Notes: a model not told the origin generated them from the sequence alone. A stretch of DNA of 64,000 bases from Shouchella rhizosphaerae (GCF_900142675.1 NZ_FRBS01000001.1:434001-498000); one strand, 5' to 3'. Shown: positions 16,986 through 25,256, counted from the first letter of the stretch. Made by a program: numbers and translations.

Positions 16986-17465
16986 GTGAATGTCCGAATG
17001 TTAGGGCGGTTGCTGTTCGCTGCTTATATGGCAGTACTGTTTTACATCACACTGGTTGCATGGAATTATGGATCTTCGTTTGAACCTAGTGAGTTGGCCG
17101 GGCGTAATTATAACTACATCCCATTCCGCAGTATATATCGCATTGGCTTTTTTAGCTCTACAATTCGTGATCCCCTTTTTATACTTGGCGGGAACGTATT
17201 ACTGTTTGTCCCATTTGGGTGTTTGTTGCCTTTGTCAGTTCGGTGCTGCCGACAAATAGGAAAGACAGTGATTGCCAGCTTTTTAGTCTCCAGTTCGATT
17301 GAGCTATGCCAGCTAGCCTTTACCCATCGTGTAGCTGACATTGATGACATCCTCTTAAATACTGCGGGTGGGGCTGTAGGCTATTGTTTATTTCGATTGG
17401 CCTTTTTTATAAAAAAACAGGTCGTGTTTTTGCCAATAATAAAAAGCGAGAGGAGGGGAAAATGA
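16986..17465 (+). CDS. VanZ family membrane protein
   Basis: 159 residues with four likely membrane segments and the VanZ pattern: YNYIPFRSI near the first loop, then GNVLLFVPFGCLLPL, and SSSIELCQLAFTHRVADIDDILLNTAGGAVGY. VanZ proteins give low-level teicoplanin resistance in some enterococci, but their role in Bacillus is unknown. GTG 16986 was chosen for its spacing after GGGGAGG. The stop overlaps the next start (ATGA). Confidence 0.85.
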   Translation: MNVRMLGRLLFAAYMAVLFYITLVAWNYGSSFEPSELAGRNYNYIPFRSIYRIGFFSSTIRDPLFILGGNVLLFVPFGCLLPLSVRCCRQIGKTVIASFLVSSSIELCQLAFTHRVADIDDILLNTAGGAVGYCLFRLAFFIKKQVVFLPIIKSERRGK

Positions 17466-17773
17466 TGGATGCCTTCTTTGAACATGTTTATACGGCCGTT
17501 CGCCGTATTCCCCGGGGGGAAGTCGCTTCTTATGGGCAAATTGCTCGCTATTTGCATGCGCCCCGGCATGCGCGAGTGGTTGGCTGGGCGATGCGGCAAT
17601 CGCCGCCTGATGTCCCGGCGCACCGTGTCGTAAAGCAAAACGGCGAGTTGGCCTCAGGCCTTTTGTTTAATGGAAAAACACAAAAGGAACGGCTATTGGA
17701 AGAAGGGGTTACGTTTTCACAAGATGGCCGCGTCGCAATGGAATTGCATAGTTGGACGGCGTGCCCGCTATAA
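17462..17773 (+). CDS. Alkyltransferase-like protein (ATL, MGMT DNA-binding domain)
   Basis: 103 residues with the O6-alkylguanine-DNA alkyltransferase C-terminal fold (IPRGEVASYGQIAR, RVVGWAMRQSP). The active-site motif PCHRV of true transferases reads PAHRV here, so the alkyl-accepting cysteine is missing. ATL proteins bind O6-alkylguanine and flag it for nucleotide excision repair; most have Trp in this position, and Ala variants are known. It overlaps the vanZ stop by four bases and may have GTG/ATG choices, but ATG 17462 follows GAGGAGGGG. Confidence 0.88.
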   Translation: MMDAFFEHVYTAVRRIPRGEVASYGQIARYLHAPRHARVVGWAMRQSPPDVPAHRVVKQNGELASGLLFNGKTQKERLLEEGVTFSQDGRVAMELHSWTACPL

Positions 17774-17848
17774 GCGAAGGCACGCAATGGAAAAACGTTT
17801 ACTGAAGGTGAATCTGATGATGGGATGTGGGTCTAACGCAAGGAGTGT

Positions 17849-18415
17849 TTAGTCTGGCTTGGGCACATGGTGAAATACATCGCCGCTCTCAAAAAAATCA
17901 ACAAGATCGTCTAACCATTTGTAATAATGGAGCCACTGCTCCGTTTCTTTTAACAAATGGTTTAATTGCTCCATTTCGTCAGCGGACAAGTTGTCTGCTT
18001 CTGCCTCCATAAACCGTCTAACCTCATTTTGAATTCTTTTTCCAACTGCTCGGTTTTTAGCAATCACAGCTTGCCAATTCGCGACGAAAATGGAAATGAA
18101 CGTTTGGTAGTAATCTTTTTCGACATCATATAAATCTTTGCGGACGCCTTTTTCAAACACTTTATGGGCAACATTTAAAGACAGCATTTCCCGTACAACT
18201 TGGCTCATCCGCGTTTTACTCATACCGGTTTCATCGGAAAGAGCTTCAAGCGTCATTGGCTTCCGGTTCATATAAATGATGCCGAGCACACGCCCTACCG
18301 TAGTAGAAACGCCATACGTCCGCATGTTTTCGGCAATGCGGTCAACAAACTGTTCTTCCATTCTTTTAATTGTATCAAGTGTATGTTGTGCCAATTCTTC
18401 ATCCCGCCTGCTCAA
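17849..18415 (-). CDS. GbsR/MarR-type transcriptional regulator
   Basis: About 188 residues. The winged-helix part (GVSTTVGRVLGIIYMNRKPMTLEALSDETGMSKTRMSQVVREM) and the C-terminal tail (WLDDLVDFFESGDVFHHVPKP) are typical of GbsR and OpcR, which control glycine-betaine synthesis and uptake in Bacillus. Which of the two it is cannot be told, because no gbsAB or opu genes are in the window. The first start in frame is TTG 18415 with no clear binding site; TTG 18394 is an alternative. Confidence 0.82.
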   Translation of the reverse strand: MSRRDEELAQHTLDTIKRMEEQFVDRIAENMRTYGVSTTVGRVLGIIYMNRKPMTLEALSDETGMSKTRMSQVVREMLSLNVAHKVFEKGVRKDLYDVEKDYYQTFISIFVANWQAVIAKNRAVGKRIQNEVRRFMEAEADNLSADEMEQLNHLLKETEQWLHYYKWLDDLVDFFESGDVFHHVPKPD

Positions 18416-18551
18416 TATATTTATGTACTATATACACGTATCGTCTTAAAAACAAACATACTTTACCATATCTACGCGCAAAAGAAAACTGCTTGTTTTT
18501 GCATTGTTAGGTGCTCTATTTTGTTGTTGCCAATAAAGCCAGCGGGCAAAC

Positions 18552-18582
18552 AAAAAACAGGCGAACTTGTGCCTGTTTTTTG
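18552..18582. terminator. Bidirectional terminator
   Basis: AAAAAACAGGC pairs with GCCTGTTTTTT. On the minus strand it ends the YjcZ gene. Confidence 0.85.
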
Positions 18583-18590
18583 TGTTTTTT

Positions 18591-18680
18591 TTAACAACAG
18601 ATGTAAGCAGAGCCTACAATCACGAGAAGAATGAATAACACCACAATAAAAGCAAAACCGCCGTCATGTTTAAAACTCAA
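18591..18680 (-). CDS. YjcZ-family small membrane peptide, 29 aa
   Basis: A 29-residue peptide whose tail, FAFIVVLFILLVIVGSAYIC, is the hallmark of the YjcZ family, small sporulation-associated membrane peptides often present in several copies in Bacillus. The start is TTG 18680, preceded by GGGGTGA. A terminator follows directly. It is too short for routine gene calling. Confidence 0.85.
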   Translation of the reverse strand: MSFKHDGGFAFIVVLFILLVIVGSAYICC

Positions 18681-18835
18681 TCGAATCACCCCATCTATTT
18701 TTTGTTCACGACAGCTTATGCAAATAAGCGGAAAAGTGCGTGGGCGGCTCCCTATTTTTAAAAACTAACCTGTTAGTAAAGCCTAGCGGCTGCTGTTCTT
18801 AGCTGTTGCAAGGGAAAGGAAGAGTGAGTCGAAAT

Positions 18836-18865
18836 TTGACAGGGTGCAAACAGGATTATTACAAT
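18836..18865 (+). promoter_or_regulatory. Sigma-A promoter of the PTS IIA gene
   Basis: TTGACA, an 18-base spacer and TACAAT lie about 47 bases before the start codon. Confidence 0.7.
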
Positions 18866-18912
18866 AATAAATGAGATGAGTGTGACGCTTATCGACAGTA
18901 AGGAGTGGTCAT

Positions 18913-19410
18913 ATGTTTAAAAAACTATTTGGAAAGAAAGAGACAGCGCCAGCGGAGGAAACCATTACCGCGCCGGTGAATGGAAAAGTTGTCCCAATAG
19001 AAGAAGTGCCTGACCCAACATTCGGTCAAAAAATGATTGGCGATGGATTGGCTGTTGAGCCGACGGATGGGCATATTGTCGCGCCTGTTAGTGGAAAGAT
19101 TGTCCAAGTGTTTCCGACAAAGCACGCTTTTGGAATTGAAACGGCATCTGGGGCAGAATTGCTCATCCATATTGGCCTTGAAACAGTGGCGATGAATGGA
19201 GAAGGATTTACTGCCCATGTAAAAGAAGGCGATACCATTTCCGTCGGCGACCCGATCATTGACTTTGACGTAGAGCTTGTCAAAGAAAAAGCTGCGCACA
19301 CGATTACGCCAGTTGTGCTAACCAACCCAGATCGTTATTCGCTTGAAAAACAACAAAACAGCGAAGCGATGGCTGGAAAAACAGCGCTTTTTACAATAAG
19401 AGCCAAATAA
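18913..19410 (+). CDS. PTS glucose-type EIIA protein (YpqE-like)
   Basis: 165 residues, a stand-alone EIIA-Glc domain. The two active-site histidines are His71 (TKHAFGI) and His86 (LLIHIGLETV); His86 is the expected phosphorylation site. It would accept phosphate from HPr and pass it to an EIIBC partner, which is not encoded nearby. B. subtilis YpqE is similar in size. It has its own promoter and terminator. Confidence 0.9.
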   Translation: MFKKLFGKKETAPAEETITAPVNGKVVPIEEVPDPTFGQKMIGDGLAVEPTDGHIVAPVSGKIVQVFPTKHAFGIETASGAELLIHIGLETVAMNGEGFTAHVKEGDTISVGDPIIDFDVELVKEKAAHTITPVVLTNPDRYSLEKQQNSEAMAGKTALFTIRAK

Positions 19411-19418
19411 TAGGGAAG

Positions 19419-19453
19419 AAACGCGTGGGCGCTTAGAGTCTGCGCGTTTTTTT
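19419..19453 (+). terminator. Intrinsic terminator after the EIIA gene
   Basis: AAACGCG pairs with CGCGTTT with a long loop and a run of seven T. Confidence 0.7.
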
Positions 19454-19558
19454 ATACTAGACTTTCCAGCTGTTTTAGGCATATTTTAGCTAGCGTTCGC
19501 CAAAGGAACCTGGTAAACTACCCTTTGATTGATCTGGAACAGAGGCGAGGTGAAGGAG

Positions 19559-20119
19559 TTGGTTTTACAAGCGCTTATTATCTTTTTTGCCCAGTTGATT
19601 TATGTGCCGATTTTAACATTGCGGACAATCATGATGGTTAAAGGGCTAAAGCAAAAGGCTGCGGCAATGGGCATGCTTGAAGGGGTTATATATGTAGTTG
19701 CCCTTGGCATTGTGTTTAGCGACTTATCGAATTATTACAATATGGCTGCTTATGCGCTTGGCTTTGGCATAGGGCTATATATTGGCGCAGTAATCGAAGA
19801 AAAACTGGCAATCGGCTATGTGAGCATTGAAGTAAATATCCCACAAAAAAACCAACCATTGATTAACCGCCTTAGGGAAATGGGTTTTAGTGTTTCCAGT
19901 TCTTCCGTCGAAGGTATGGCGTCAACGCGATGCCGCCTTGACTGCACGGCGCGCAGGGATAGGGAGAAGGAGTTTATTAAAATTGTGTCAGAATATGAGC
20001 CGCAAGCGTTTATCGTCTCGTTTGAACCACGCAATTTTAAAGGCGGCTACATTACAAAAGCGATGAAGAAGCGGCGAGAGAAATATTTAAAACGAAAAGC
20101 AAAGGAAGACGCCCATTAA
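19559..20119 (+). CDS. UPF0316/DUF2179 membrane protein (YebE-like)
   Basis: About 186 residues. Three N-terminal membrane segments ([19 protein letters not shown] onward) are followed by a cytosolic DUF2179 domain ending [24 protein letters not shown]. subtilis YebE belongs here. Function unknown; DUF2179 is related to nucleotide-binding domains in other membrane proteins. TTG 19559 gives the usual N-terminus and lies six bases after GAGGTG; GTG 19550 is possible. Confidence 0.85.
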
Positions 20120-20130
20120 AAAATGATCCA

Positions 20131-20150
20131 GGCTGATAGGAAACGCTTGT
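20131..20150 (+). repeat. Degenerate left end of the stem-loop repeat
   Basis: GGCTGATAGGAAACGCTTGT differs from the copy at 7592-7665 at two or three positions over 20 bases. No clean right end is seen before the next gene; it lies 160 bases upstream of the RuBisCO-like gene. Confidence 0.5.
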
Positions 20151-20309
20151 GAACCGATTGAAGGTTGACCAAACCAGGTGTTTATGAACAACGAAAGATG
20201 CAATTGCTTCAATCTGGACGCTGCTTGGCCTGAGCAGCGTTCTTGACATGGTAGCGCTTTATTTGTAATGTTGATATAAAAATCATCTTGTCGATGAGGA
20301 GGTTTGGCT

Positions 20310-21434
20310 GTGGCACAAATAAATGCGGTGTACTATGTAAGTGATTCAAATGAATTTATTGAGGAAAAAGCAGAGAAAATGGCCACTGGGCTCACGGCTA
20401 AGCCTTGGCAAGAAATGCCTGAAGCTGAGAAACAAGAAAGCTTTGCTTATAAAGGAAAAGTCGTTTCCATTAACGAGGACCCCTCTTACGGGGAAGGCAG
20501 CATTGTGACGATTTCATTCCCCGTTGCCTATGAAGTGCCAGACTTTCCCTCCATTTTAACAACGACATATGGCCGGTTGTCTTACGAACCGAATGTAAAA
20601 CTGCTTGATTTGCAGTTTTCAAACGACTTAGTGGAGAGATTTCCAGGACCGCTCTATGGCATTGAGGGAATCCGTGATCTCGTGGAAGTAGAAGGGCGCC
20701 CGCTTGCGATGAGCGTTGCAAAAGGGGCGATTGGCCGTTCAATTGATTCCTTCCATGAACAAATGCTCGCCCATAGCTATGGCGGCATTGACATTATTCA
20801 AGATGATGAGCGGCTATTCGAACACAATTGGACGCCTTATGAACAACGGGTGCCCGCTGGGTTAGCCGCAATCGCCGAAGCAGCAGAACGGACAGGGCGA
20901 ACGCCGCTGTATGTCGTCAATCTTACTGGCAAAACATTTGAGTTAAAAGAGCGGGCAAGAGAGGCAATTGGCTTAGGAGCGCCGGCACTGATGCTAAATG
21001 TATATGCGTATGGGATTGATGTGCTCCAAGGCCTTCGTGAAGATCCAGAAATTGACGTACCGATTTTTGCCCATTCCTCACTGACGGGAATGATGACACG
21101 CTCCAAACAACATGGCATAGCCTCTCGTCTTTTGTTAGGAAAGCTGCTGCGCATGGCAGGGGCAGACGCCGTTCTATTTCCTTCTCCTTATGGCAGGATC
21201 GGCATAAATCCAGAAGAAGCGCAACGGGTAAAAGACCAGCTGACAATGACGACTCAAATGAAGCGTGCCTTTCCAATTCCTTCTGCTGGCATTGATTTTC
21301 AAACGATTGCCACTGTCCGCCAAGATTTTGGCGAAGATGTCATTATCAATCTCGGCGGTAGCGTCCACCGTTATAAAGGCGGCGTAGAAGCAGGAGGCAA
21401 AGCATTTATCGAAGCACTTAACAGCGCGAACTAA
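20310..21434 (+). CDS. RuBisCO-like protein (form IV) without the carbamylated lysine
   Basis: 374 residues with the RuBisCO large-chain fold: PLYGIEGIRDLV, PLAMSVAKGAIGRS (Lys138 kept), GGIDIIQDDE, YVVNLTG and LFPSPYGR. In RuBisCO and in MtnW the sequence is G-x-D-x-x-K-D-D-E, and that Lys binds CO2 to hold Mg2+. Here Gln164 (CAA) replaces it, while Asp166 and Glu167 remain. It therefore cannot work by the usual carbamate mechanism. It is also about 40 residues shorter than B. subtilis MtnW, and no methionine-salvage genes adjoin it. GTG 20310 has GAGGAGG seven bases upstream. Substrate unknown. Confidence 0.85.
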   Translation: MAQINAVYYVSDSNEFIEEKAEKMATGLTAKPWQEMPEAEKQESFAYKGKVVSINEDPSYGEGSIVTISFPVAYEVPDFPSILTTTYGRLSYEPNVKLLDLQFSNDLVERFPGPLYGIEGIRDLVEVEGRPLAMSVAKGAIGRSIDSFHEQMLAHSYGGIDIIQDDERLFEHNWTPYEQRVPAGLAAIAEAAERTGRTPLYVVNLTGKTFELKERAREAIGLGAPALMLNVYAYGIDVLQGLREDPEIDVPIFAHSSLTGMMTRSKQHGIASRLLLGKLLRMAGADAVLFPSPYGRIGINPEEAQRVKDQLTMTTQMKRAFPIPSAGIDFQTIATVRQDFGEDVIINLGGSVHRYKGGVEAGGKAFIEALNSAN

Positions 21435-21439
21435 AAAAC

Positions 21440-21469
21440 AAACGAGTTGGGCATAGCCCAACTCGTTTT
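21440..21469. terminator. Bidirectional terminator
   Basis: AAACGAGTTGGGC pairs with GCCCAACTCGTTTT between two convergent genes. Confidence 0.85.
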
Positions 21470-21488
21470 ATGGTGTGTCTTACAAAAT

Positions 21489-22322
21489 TTAAATGTCTGC
21501 ATGTCCCAATGCATCTTGGAAAATAAAGACGAGTATGGCGACGATGAAACAATAGACGGCAAAATAGACAAGTTTGCTTTTGCGGACAAGGTTCAAGAAA
21601 AAGACAATCCCAAGCCAAGAGGCAATAAACGTGACAACAAAGGAAGCAGCAAGCTCAAATAAGCCTGTGCTCGCGAGCAAATCCCCTGAAATCAAATCAT
21701 CAATTGCCAACACGGAAGACCCTAAAATAACCGGGATGGACAGCAAAAAGGAAAAGCGGACAGCTGTTTCCTTTGTCAGACCAGCAAACATGCCGACAAT
21801 TAACGTCGTTCCAGAGCGTGAAAGCCCAGGAATGAGCGCTAGGCATTGGCCAAGCCCCACGATAATTGAATCCCAAATCGTCATTTCTTTTTCTGTTCGG
21901 TTTCCGTGGCGGACAAAACGTTCTATAATGATTAAGAATAGACCGGTGACCGCAAGTGCTAAGGCAATAAAGATAGGTGCTTTAAACGTTTCGCTTATGT
22001 AATCTTCGAACAAAATACCGGCAACACCTGTAATGCCTGTGGCGACAACTAAATAAATAGCAAACCAAAACATCGCTTTATTTTGCGGTGTTCGCTTTGT
22101 GAAATAGGCAAAAAAACCGCGAATAATCTCAATCAAATCATGGCGGTAGTAAAGAATAACCGCAAGAACAGAAGCGAGATGAAGAAGAATTTCAAAGCTA
22201 AAGCCGGCAAATGTCATGCCGAACAATGCTTGGACAAGAATGAGATGGGCGGAACTTGAAATCGGCAAAAACTCTGTAATTCCTTGAACAAGACCAAGGA
22301 TGACTGCTTCTAGTAAACTCAT
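21489..22322 (-). CDS. uppP: Undecaprenyl-diphosphatase (BacA/UppP family)
   Basis: 277 residues, multi-pass membrane protein. The signatures are the N-terminal GLVQGITEFLPISSSAHL and the second motif GLSRSGTT, which together form the active site. The enzyme dephosphorylates undecaprenyl pyrophosphate to recycle the lipid carrier for peptidoglycan and gives bacitracin tolerance. It is a single gene, convergent to the RuBisCO-like gene. Confidence 0.95.
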   Translation of the reverse strand: MSLLEAVILGLVQGITEFLPISSSAHLILVQALFGMTFAGFSFEILLHLASVLAVILYYRHDLIEIIRGFFAYFTKRTPQNKAMFWFAIYLVVATGITGVAGILFEDYISETFKAPIFIALALAVTGLFLIIIERFVRHGNRTEKEMTIWDSIIVGLGQCLALIPGLSRSGTTLIVGMFAGLTKETAVRFSFLLSIPVILGSSVLAIDDLISGDLLASTGLFELAASFVVTFIASWLGIVFFLNLVRKSKLVYFAVYCFIVAILVFIFQDALGHADI

Positions 22323-22414
22323 AAGTGAATTCCCTTCTGCTTATTAGTTTGATATAAATCGAACTGTTTCATTCTAGCAAACTTTTGGCCAATCGGAAAG
22401 GGGCAACCGCATCA

Positions 22415-22933
22415 ATGAAAAAACGGAGCTGGACATTGGCTGTGCTTGTTGGAGCATGCGTAGCAATTGTGTTTTTTGTGTGGCAATTTAATGGAGAATC
22501 AAAACCGGTACAGGCAGGGGATCATTTATTGGACATGGAGCTTGACGTATATAAGGGCGCAAGTGCTTCTTTTAGCGATTACCAAGACGGCGTGCTCGTC
22601 TTAAATGTGTGGGCATCATGGTGCGAACCGTGTATACGGGAGATGCCGGCATTGATGGAAGTGGCAGAGGACTATCGAAATAAAGGAGTGTCTGTCATCA
22701 CTGTCAACAGCCAGTCAAAAGAATTGCGCCCTGAAGATGCGATCGAGTTTATCGAAGAGCAAGGCTTGACGCTGCCGGTATTCTTTGATTCGGAAGGGGC
22801 ATTTATGCAAGCGTTTAAGCCTTCATCATTGCCCACGACTTACATTATTGATCAAAACAACGTTGTCACAGACGTGCTCGTTGGCGAAGTAACGAAAGAG
22901 ATGCTTGATAACAAATTGCAGGAACTTCTCTAA
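22415..22933 (+). CDS. Membrane-anchored thiol-disulfide oxidoreductase (TlpA/ResA-like)
   Basis: 172 residues. One N-terminal anchor (WTLAVLVGACVAIVFFVW) is followed by an AhpC/TSA-type thioredoxin fold facing outside, with the redox site WCEPC and cis-proline in SLPTTYII. ResA and StoA of B. subtilis are relatives, used in cytochrome c maturation or spore cortex synthesis. Which of these fits cannot be decided, as neither cytochrome genes nor a CcdA homologue are near. ATG 22415 has AAAGGGG upstream, with a longer than usual gap. Confidence 0.85.
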   Translation: MKKRSWTLAVLVGACVAIVFFVWQFNGESKPVQAGDHLLDMELDVYKGASASFSDYQDGVLVLNVWASWCEPCIREMPALMEVAEDYRNKGVSVITVNSQSKELRPEDAIEFIEEQGLTLPVFFDSEGAFMQAFKPSSLPTTYIIDQNNVVTDVLVGEVTKEMLDNKLQELL

Positions 22934-22934
22934 A

Positions 22935-23099
22935 CTATTTTATTCGCTTTAGAGGAGGACTGTTTTTTTCTACGGGCTTCCACGCTGAATGCCAAGCGGC
23001 GACAGTGTCAAATGTTTTAGCAGCCTGTTTTAAAGCAGTAAGCACTTCCCACTTTTGCCCAATGAGTATGATGCTATTTTCGCGATTGTATCGTTTCAT
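22935..23099 (-). CDS. Small uncharacterised protein, 54 aa
   Basis: It starts MKRYNRENSIILIGQKWEVL and ends NSPPLKRIK. GGGAGGTG precedes the ATG at proper distance. It is basic, with several Trp residues, and has no membrane segment. Its stop meets the stop of the ResA-like gene almost exactly (22933/22935), so the two are convergent. I do not recognise the family. Confidence 0.6.
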   Translation of the reverse strand: MKRYNRENSIILIGQKWEVLTALKQAAKTFDTVAAWHSAWKPVEKNSPPLKRIK

Positions 23100-23172
23100 A
23101 AAAGCACCTCCCGTTCAAGTATGATACACTTTTATGCGCTACATACATCAAAGATGACAAGGTGGGTACCAA

Positions 23173-23712
23173 ATGAAAGAGTTGACTGAACAAACGATTG
23201 CTAAGCAAACGATTCATAAAGGAAAGTTGATTCAGCTTGATGTAGAGGACGTCAAACTTCCAGACGGAACCATCGCAAAGCGGGAGTTGGTGCGCCATCC
23301 GGGCGCAGTAGCTGTAGTCGCCATTACCGAAGATGGCAAAATGGTGCTAGTGGAGCAATACCGTAAAGCACTCGAAAAGGCGATTATTGAAATCCCAGCT
23401 GGCAAAATGGAACCTGGTGAAGCACCCGAAAAAACAGCTAGGCGTGAACTCGTTGAGGAAACAGGCTACCAAGCCGAGGCGCTCACATTGATCACGTCAT
23501 TTTATACATCGCCAGGCTTTGCAGATGAGCTTGTTTATGTATATGAAGCTACAGGGCTAAAAAAAGGCGATCAACGCCTTGACGAGGGGGAATTCGTCCG
23601 CGTGCTCGAGTTGACCGAAATGGAGTGTGACCGGCTTGAGCAGGAAGGGCGGATTCATGATGCGAAAACTAGTTACGCTTTGCAATACTGGAAATTAAAA
23701 AATCGCCGCTAA
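23173..23712 (+). CDS. nudF: ADP-ribose pyrophosphatase (Nudix hydrolase)
   Basis: 179 residues. The Nudix box is clear in GKMEPGEAPEKTARRELVEE with the following TGY. The N-terminal beta-rich half (DVKLPDGTIAKRELVRHPGAVAVVAI) is typical of ADP-ribose pyrophosphatases such as B. subtilis NudF (YqkG). It cleaves ADP-ribose to AMP and ribose 5-phosphate. As in B. subtilis it stands before spoIIM and fur. Confidence 0.92.
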   Translation: MKELTEQTIAKQTIHKGKLIQLDVEDVKLPDGTIAKRELVRHPGAVAVVAITEDGKMVLVEQYRKALEKAIIEIPAGKMEPGEAPEKTARRELVEETGYQAEALTLITSFYTSPGFADELVYVYEATGLKKGDQRLDEGEFVRVLELTEMECDRLEQEGRIHDAKTSYALQYWKLKNRR

Positions 23713-23765
23713 ACAGTCATAGCCTGCTTTTGCTGCTCATAAAGTAGAGCAGGAGGGGACAGGCT

Positions 23766-24410
23766 ATGAACAATCCAAATCGTGTCTATGAAGCGATTGC
23801 TAGACATGTAGATAACAACCGGTCGATTTATATTTTTACAATCGTTCTATTTCTCATTGGCATTGTTTTCGGGGCAATTGTCGTTAACAGCCTCAGTTTA
23901 TCGCAGCGGCACGACTTGTTTACATATTTAAGTCAATTTTTTAATGAAATGAAAAATGGTTCTGTGGTCACATCGCCAAGTGAGTTGTTTGTCCACAGTT
24001 TTACTCATTATGGCAAATATATCGGTTTAATGTGGATCCTTGGCATTTCATTAATTGGATTGCCGGCCATCTTTGTGCTTATTTTTGTCAAAGGCCTCGT
24101 TATTGGCTTTACAGTCGGGTTTTTGGTGAACCAAATGGGCGCACAAGGATTTCTGCTTGCGTTTGTGTCTGTCTTGCCACAGAATGTGGTGTTGGTTCCT
24201 GCTTTTATTGTCGTTGGCACAGCGAGTGTGTCGTTTTGCTTGCGTTTAATCAAGCAAACGTTTGCTAAAGGGCTAAAAGAGCCGATTTTTCCTCCTTTTT
24301 TCCGGTACACGACACTCGTTTTAATTGTTGGCGCATTTGTTACTGTCGCTTCTGTGTTCGAAGCATACGTATCGCCAATACTAATGAAATGGGTCTTGGC
24401 CTCTTTTTAG
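23766..24410 (+). CDS. spoIIM: Stage II sporulation protein M
   Basis: 214 residues with five membrane segments (IYIFTIVLFLIGIVFGAI and others) and the SpoIIM family pattern. SpoIIM forms the DMP engulfment complex with SpoIID and SpoIIP in the mother cell. AGGAGGGG precedes the ATG. A sequence similar to a sigma-E promoter (GTCATA, 16 bases, CATAAAGT, 23716-23745) lies upstream, but the implied start would fall in the ribosome binding site, so it is only a weak candidate. Confidence 0.93.
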   Translation: MNNPNRVYEAIARHVDNNRSIYIFTIVLFLIGIVFGAIVVNSLSLSQRHDLFTYLSQFFNEMKNGSVVTSPSELFVHSFTHYGKYIGLMWILGISLIGLPAIFVLIFVKGLVIGFTVGFLVNQMGAQGFLLAFVSVLPQNVVLVPAFIVVGTASVSFCLRLIKQTFAKGLKEPIFPPFFRYTTLVLIVGAFVTVASVFEAYVSPILMKWVLASF

Positions 24411-24428
24411 AATAATTCCAACATGATA

Positions 24429-24441
24429 AATGATATTCATT
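24429..24441. promoter_or_regulatory. Possible Fur or PerR operator upstream of fur
   Basis: AATGATATTCATT is a perfect inverted repeat and lies in an AT-rich block 23 bases before the -35 element. It is only a partial match to the 7-1-7 Fur box, so the call is weak. Confidence 0.3.
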
Positions 24442-24463
24442 TGCAGATTGGAATCATTATTAA

Positions 24464-24492
24464 TTGACAACTGTTCTCTTCTCATTTATAAT
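24464..24492 (+). promoter_or_regulatory. Sigma-A promoter of fur
   Basis: TTGACA, a 17-base spacer and TATAAT, a consensus promoter 39 bases before the start codon. Confidence 0.9.
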
Positions 24493-24530
24493 GAGTGTAC
24501 ATTTAGATCGCTTTTGAGTAGGAGGCCGTT

Positions 24531-25022
24531 ATGGAAAATCGATTAGAGCGGATTAAAAAGCAAATGCATGCTCAGAGCTATAAATTAACGCCTCAGCGTG
24601 AAGCGACAGTAATGGTTTTACTTGAACATGAAGAAGACCATTTAAGTGCTGAGGACGTCTACCTCCTTGTTAAAGAAAAAGCGCCTGAGATTGGTTTGGC
24701 GACGGTTTACCGTACACTAGAGCTATTGACAGAACTCAATGTGGTTGACAAAATCAACTTCGGCGATGGCGTTTCCCGTTTTGATTTGCGCAAAGAGGGA
24801 GCCAATCATTTTCACCACCATCTTGTTTGCATTGAGTGTGGCGCAGTTGATGAAATTACTGAGGATTTGCTTGGTGATGTCGAAGCGGTGGTAGAACGAG
24901 ATTTTTCCTTTAAAATTAAAGATCATCGCTTAACGTTCCACGGAATATGCTATCGTTGTCAAGAACAGCCTAGTCAAGAACAGCATGGCCAAGGCAGCAA
25001 ACAATTAAATGAGCAAATGTAA
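24531..25022 (+). CDS. fur: Ferric uptake regulator
   Basis: 163 residues. The winged helix (KLTPQREATVMVLL, PEIGLATVYRTLELL) and metal-binding part (HFHHHLVCIECG, then CYRC with the two structural Cys pairs) identify a Fur-family repressor; the position next to yqzK and xerD identifies it as Fur rather than PerR or Zur. It represses iron-uptake genes with Fe2+. A strong promoter precedes it and a terminator follows. Confidence 0.95.
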   Translation: MENRLERIKKQMHAQSYKLTPQREATVMVLLEHEEDHLSAEDVYLLVKEKAPEIGLATVYRTLELLTELNVVDKINFGDGVSRFDLRKEGANHFHHHLVCIECGAVDEITEDLLGDVEAVVERDFSFKIKDHRLTFHGICYRCQEQPSQEQHGQGSKQLNEQM

Positions 25023-25072
25023 AAAAGGATTTTCTGCTAATGGAGCCCAGTACATAGAGGCTTCCGTTTAAT

Positions 25073-25118
25073 CGGTCAATCGGCGCGCGGGTATTGTCCC
25101 TGTCGGTTGGCCTTTTTT
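25073..25118 (+). terminator. Terminator of fur
   Basis: GGTCAATCG pairs with CGGTTGGCC using G-U pairs, followed by TTTTTT. Confidence 0.65.
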
Positions 25119-25256
25119 CGTGTTCTCTAATGGGACGATGCCATCTGAACCGCCTTTCTATGTCTATGAACGTGTGATAAATCACGTTTGCACGTATAGA
25201 ATGAGGCAAAACCGGCATAGGTTAATAGTATAACGACCGAATAATGGAGTGATGAG

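Noticed and set aside
20255-20268. A cre site upstream of the RuBisCO-like gene (GGTAGCGCTTTAT)
   Set aside because: It misses the consensus at three positions, including the first half-site, so it is too weak to claim.
23716-23745. A sigma-E promoter for spoIIM (GTCATA, 16 bases, CATAAAGT)
   Set aside because: The implied start would lie within the ribosome binding site of spoIIM, leaving almost no leader, so it is noted only as weak.
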